Below are positions 61,301-64,000 of a DNA stretch of 64,000 bases, piece by piece (within the stretch, counting starts at the first letter, position 1; the number at the start of each line of letters is the position of its first letter). The notes beneath the pieces were generated by a model, which saw only the letters and a list, made by a program, of their open reading frames with translations, had not been told where the DNA came from and did not search any database. The DNA lies in NCBI GenBank assembly GCA_036426205.1, contig CM071570.1, forward strand, positions 68,287,585 to 68,351,584, written 5' to 3'. The position numbers and the translations under genes were made by a program. This stretch comes from Ascaphus truei. Taxonomy: Eukaryota > Chordata > Amphibia > Anura > Ascaphidae.

Positions 61301-61954
61301 CACAGTATACTGTAGTCAAGATAGGCCTAACACCAGCTTGGAGTAGGTGGTAAAATTTGCAGTTATTTTTTGGTGCTAGCCCAATATCTACAAGTATCAG
61401 ATTTTAATGAATAGGTTGTGAATACATAATTTGGCAAATATTTTCTTTTCCCCCCATTTTGGTGCTTCATGCCCTTTTAACATTTACAAAATGACATATT
61501 GTGAGAATTCATGCTAAAAATTGCAAACTCATCATCTGGTATTACACAGGAGTTTAGACACCCAAAACAGTATGCTGATGGGGAATCACAACAGTTAAAC
61601 AACATGTTTTCCTATTGTTTCCTATAACATGATAAAGCCTAGTTTTCTTGGAGCTATATTAAATAACACAAGAACTTGAAACTATTGTGTGAGATGGCTT
61701 GTTAACCTTTTGTTACTGGTCATCATGAATACAGTCTTTGTGGTTTCCATGGCTATAAGAAGTCTTTAATGCCACATCTCGTGTAATATTTTAAATATCA
61801 CTTTAATGGATACTTATCTACACTAATGATATAGAGTATCCTAGCAAAAAGACCAAGTAATAAAAAAAATGTCCCTGTACAAATGTATTTGAGTGTTCCT
61901 AATATGCACTTGACTTCTGCATTATTAAAGCTTTCTAGTATCTAATAACTTGCA

Positions 61955-62640
61955 GGAACCAGCAAAAGTTTCTTGTTCTATTTAACACTGCTGCTAGAAT
62001 CACTTTACTCTCTTATAAATCTGCCTCTGTTTCTGACCTGCTGAAATCACTCTCCTGGCTTCCCATTAAATTCTGTATTACTTGAAAATGCCCCTTTATG
62101 CTTTTTAAGGCTATACACTCCTCTGGCCCTCCTTACAGATGTAGTAAGACTTGATATCTTCGATGCCACCGTCACTCCCTGAAGGATTACCGGTGGGAAG
62201 GGGTCCTATTCAGAATCATGGCTCCCCCTGCAGCATGATTGTGTCAGGCACTGTCCCCGACACCGCGAACCTTTGCTTTTTCTGCCGCGGTGCTGGGGAC
62301 AGTAAGTCTTGCTATTTCTGTATATTCCAGCCCTAATTTTTCACTATACATATGCTCGCCTCTTGCATTCTGCTTAAGGATGTCTTCGGTATCTACAGCT
62401 GTCTCCCACCTGAAACCTTTCTCAGTGTCCCATAATTCTGGAATGCCTTTCCCATCTATATATGCAACCAGCACCTTGTATTTTCACCTTCAAGGCCCAT
62501 CTTAAAACACACCTTTTAAACAAAGCATTTCAGTAGTTTCAAAGTACTTTCATATAATGTACACTTACCGTAATCATTGCTTATGCGCTTACCATAACAC
62601 CATCCTACTGTCTCTCTGTAAATTCTCCCTAAATACTACA
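61955..62640 (+). mobile_element. L2-like LINE 3' fragment
   Basis: The tail of the L2 reading frame is visible around 62030-62075 (tcactctcctggcttcccat) and 62430-62520 (taattctggaatgcctttcc, then accttcaaggcccatctta), giving WNxLP and FKxHLKTHLF-like text. About 150 bp near 62160-62310 does not fit and may be inserted. It is a separate copy from 3008-5905. Confidence 0.6.
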
Positions 62641-62739
62641 GATGTAGCACAATTCACCCTGTGCGTCACTTGGAACGGGTGGAACGCGGCCCAAGTACGA
62701 CCGTAATTGCAGGCAAGCGCATCACGGCCCAGCTCTGGG

Positions 62740-63135
62740 GGCATTTCACCTAAGGATTAATGCAGTGAGGGTCCCTGCTTTTGAATAGTACTCCCACTGC
62801 ATTTTTCCACAGGACCGGGATATTTAAACTTGAAGGAGATATCAGCACCTGGTACGGAGTCTTGTACCTCGGGAAGCAGGGGGACCCCGGACCTGAAAGT
62901 AATGTGATTCAGCTCCAGAGACCCCTGCTTCAATCCAACTGTATGTATTGCAAATAAAGATTTAATTAAATAATTTAAAGAGCTGTGGGGGGGGAGATAA
63001 AGAGCAAGGGGCGCTTCTCTCTGCTCCCTCTGCGCAGCTCTTCCATACTAGTGCGGCCCGGTAGGATTAACCCAGCCGGAGTCCCATCCAGAAGAGACCC
63101 CCGCTGTGTTAATCCTCATGGGAAATTAGGCAGGG
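62740..63135. repeat. Two fragments of the GGATTAAC...GTCCC family
   Basis: aaggattaatgcagtgaggg tccctgc (62754) and taggattaacccagccggag / cccccgctgtgttaatcctc (63062-63118). The second pair is inverted, a short fold-back. Confidence 0.55.
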
Positions 63136-63299
63136 GAAGCCGCGTTCAGACCACGGTTAGGCTCTGTTCAGTCGCAGTTTCTTTGCGCCCAAAATGAACA
63201 TTAAAAATCACTGCATCTGTACTTAGATTAGGCAGGAATTATTTTTCCTTTTTGTTTGCTTTAATGTTTAAATAGCTTATTCCCATTGCCCCATTATTT

Positions 63300-63360
63300 T
63301 TGTTGCGTCTATTACAGCTTTAAAATGCTTTGTACATAGATGGCGCTATACAGATAAAGA
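63300..63360 (+). repeat. L2-type tail fragment
   Basis: gctttgtacatagatggcgc tatacagataaagata, like the L2 tails elsewhere in the window. Confidence 0.5.
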
Positions 63361-63839
63361 TATACTGTACATACATTTAAAGGTGCAGTCTAATCTAGAT
63401 AAGTGTATTTGATCTTCAGTAAAGTGAAAAACACGTCAATATTTTTAGCATTTTTTTAAAAATATATACGATTTGGTTAATAACGTTCCAACATATTGTT
63501 TCAAGCCGAACTCTAAAAGCACAACACCAAATATCCTAGAATATTTATGCTAAAAGGTTCATACTAAAGTGCTTTAAAATCAAGAATGAACTGTTGTAGA
63601 ACATACCTCTAAAAAAGAAAACGACTAAAGAATGTTTCACTTGCTTTACATTTGTAATCAGGACTACAACAAAGTAAATGTGGCTTAGTAAAAAAAAAAA
63701 AACCTTTAATCAGGGGTGTCAAACTCATTTCATATTAGGGGACTGATTAGATTTCATTGTACTTCATTCGGGTAATACATGCTAGATGTTGAAGCAATCT
63801 TATCCCCCACTAATCCTGTCGTTCGTCTCCTCACATGCT

Positions 63840-64000
63840 TCCAGATGCTCCCCGACATGCACCTTTCTCACAAGCTTCTCCCCCACATATACCCTCATCA
63901 CCAGCTTCTTCCCGACATGCACCTTCCTCACCAGCTTCTCCCGCACATGATCCCTCCTCACCAGCTTCTCCCTCCTCGATGCCTCTTCATCAGCTTCTTC
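63840..64000 (+). repeat. Minisatellite of ~36-bp units, continuing past the window
   Basis: Units of the type accagcttctcccgacatgc then accttcctc repeat about four times to the window edge. The preceding text aatcaggggtgtcaaactca (63707) looks like the end of a DNA transposon. Confidence 0.75.

Noticed and set aside
59973..64000. FANCL RING exons
   Set aside because: I looked for C-x2-C text resembling the FANCL RING start and the PFHQICLYEW-type segment and found none before the window end.

Overview
This window is vertebrate nuclear DNA, most likely from a frog or another amphibian. The evidence is one large-intron vertebrate gene, spread over more than 53 kb, embedded in a dense and very diverse set of transposable elements: a DIRS tyrosine-recombinase retrotransposon, Penelope-like elements, L2-like LINEs, tRNA-derived SINEs with L2-type tails, a Tc1-like element, hAT-like and fold-back MITEs, and several LTRs. 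The species assignment is inference from this repeat mix.

The only host gene I can support is FANCL, the RING E3 ubiquitin ligase of the Fanconi anaemia core complex, on the + strand. Eleven coding exons (7077-7151 to 59891-59972) splice in phase into 293 codons that align without internal gaps to vertebrate FANCL. They cover the E2-like-fold domain and the double-RWD domain. The exons for the C-terminal RING domain must lie beyond 64000. All splice sites are GT-AG; the exon 8 donor is very weak. A 27-nt duplication copies the exon 6/intron 6 junction 665 bp downstream.

Layout: 1-7076 is upstream repeat-rich DNA holding a broken 5' part of an L2-like LINE (3008-5905). Intron 1 holds a hAT-type MITE and a fold-back element. 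Intron 4 holds a 1.7-kb near-complete palindrome whose arms carry tRNA-like box A/box B segments. Intron 5 holds two sets of nested LTRs, a Tc1-like transposase remnant, SINEs and a Penelope RT fragment. Intron 6 holds an LTR, a minisatellite and fold-backs. Intron 7 holds a Penelope GIY-YIG remnant and a complete-looking LTR element (42661-47156). Intron 9 holds a DIRS element (54279-59685) ending only 50 bp before exon 10. Intron 11 holds L2 and satellite-like debris.

The most striking object is the LTR element at 42661-47156. It has two 648-bp LTRs (about 98 percent identical by eye), a primer-binding site complementary to the 3' end of tRNA-Leu and a polypurine tract, all placing it on the minus strand. 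It encodes no reverse transcriptase, protease or integrase that I can recognise. Its single long frame (about 855 codons, broken only by two TGA codons) has Cys/His motifs near its N terminus. The rest resembles myosin II heavy-chain rod in three blocks, apparently from a striated-type and a nonmuscle-type myosin. It looks like a retroelement that captured host myosin sequence.

A second cross-cutting pattern is a short RNA-like motif, CTGANGA(A) - small hairpin - (C)GAAA, that recurs at eight unrelated repeat loci, seven of them on the minus strand. It resembles the hammerhead ribozyme core of Penelope-like elements, but most copies carry an extra base and none shows an obvious stem III.
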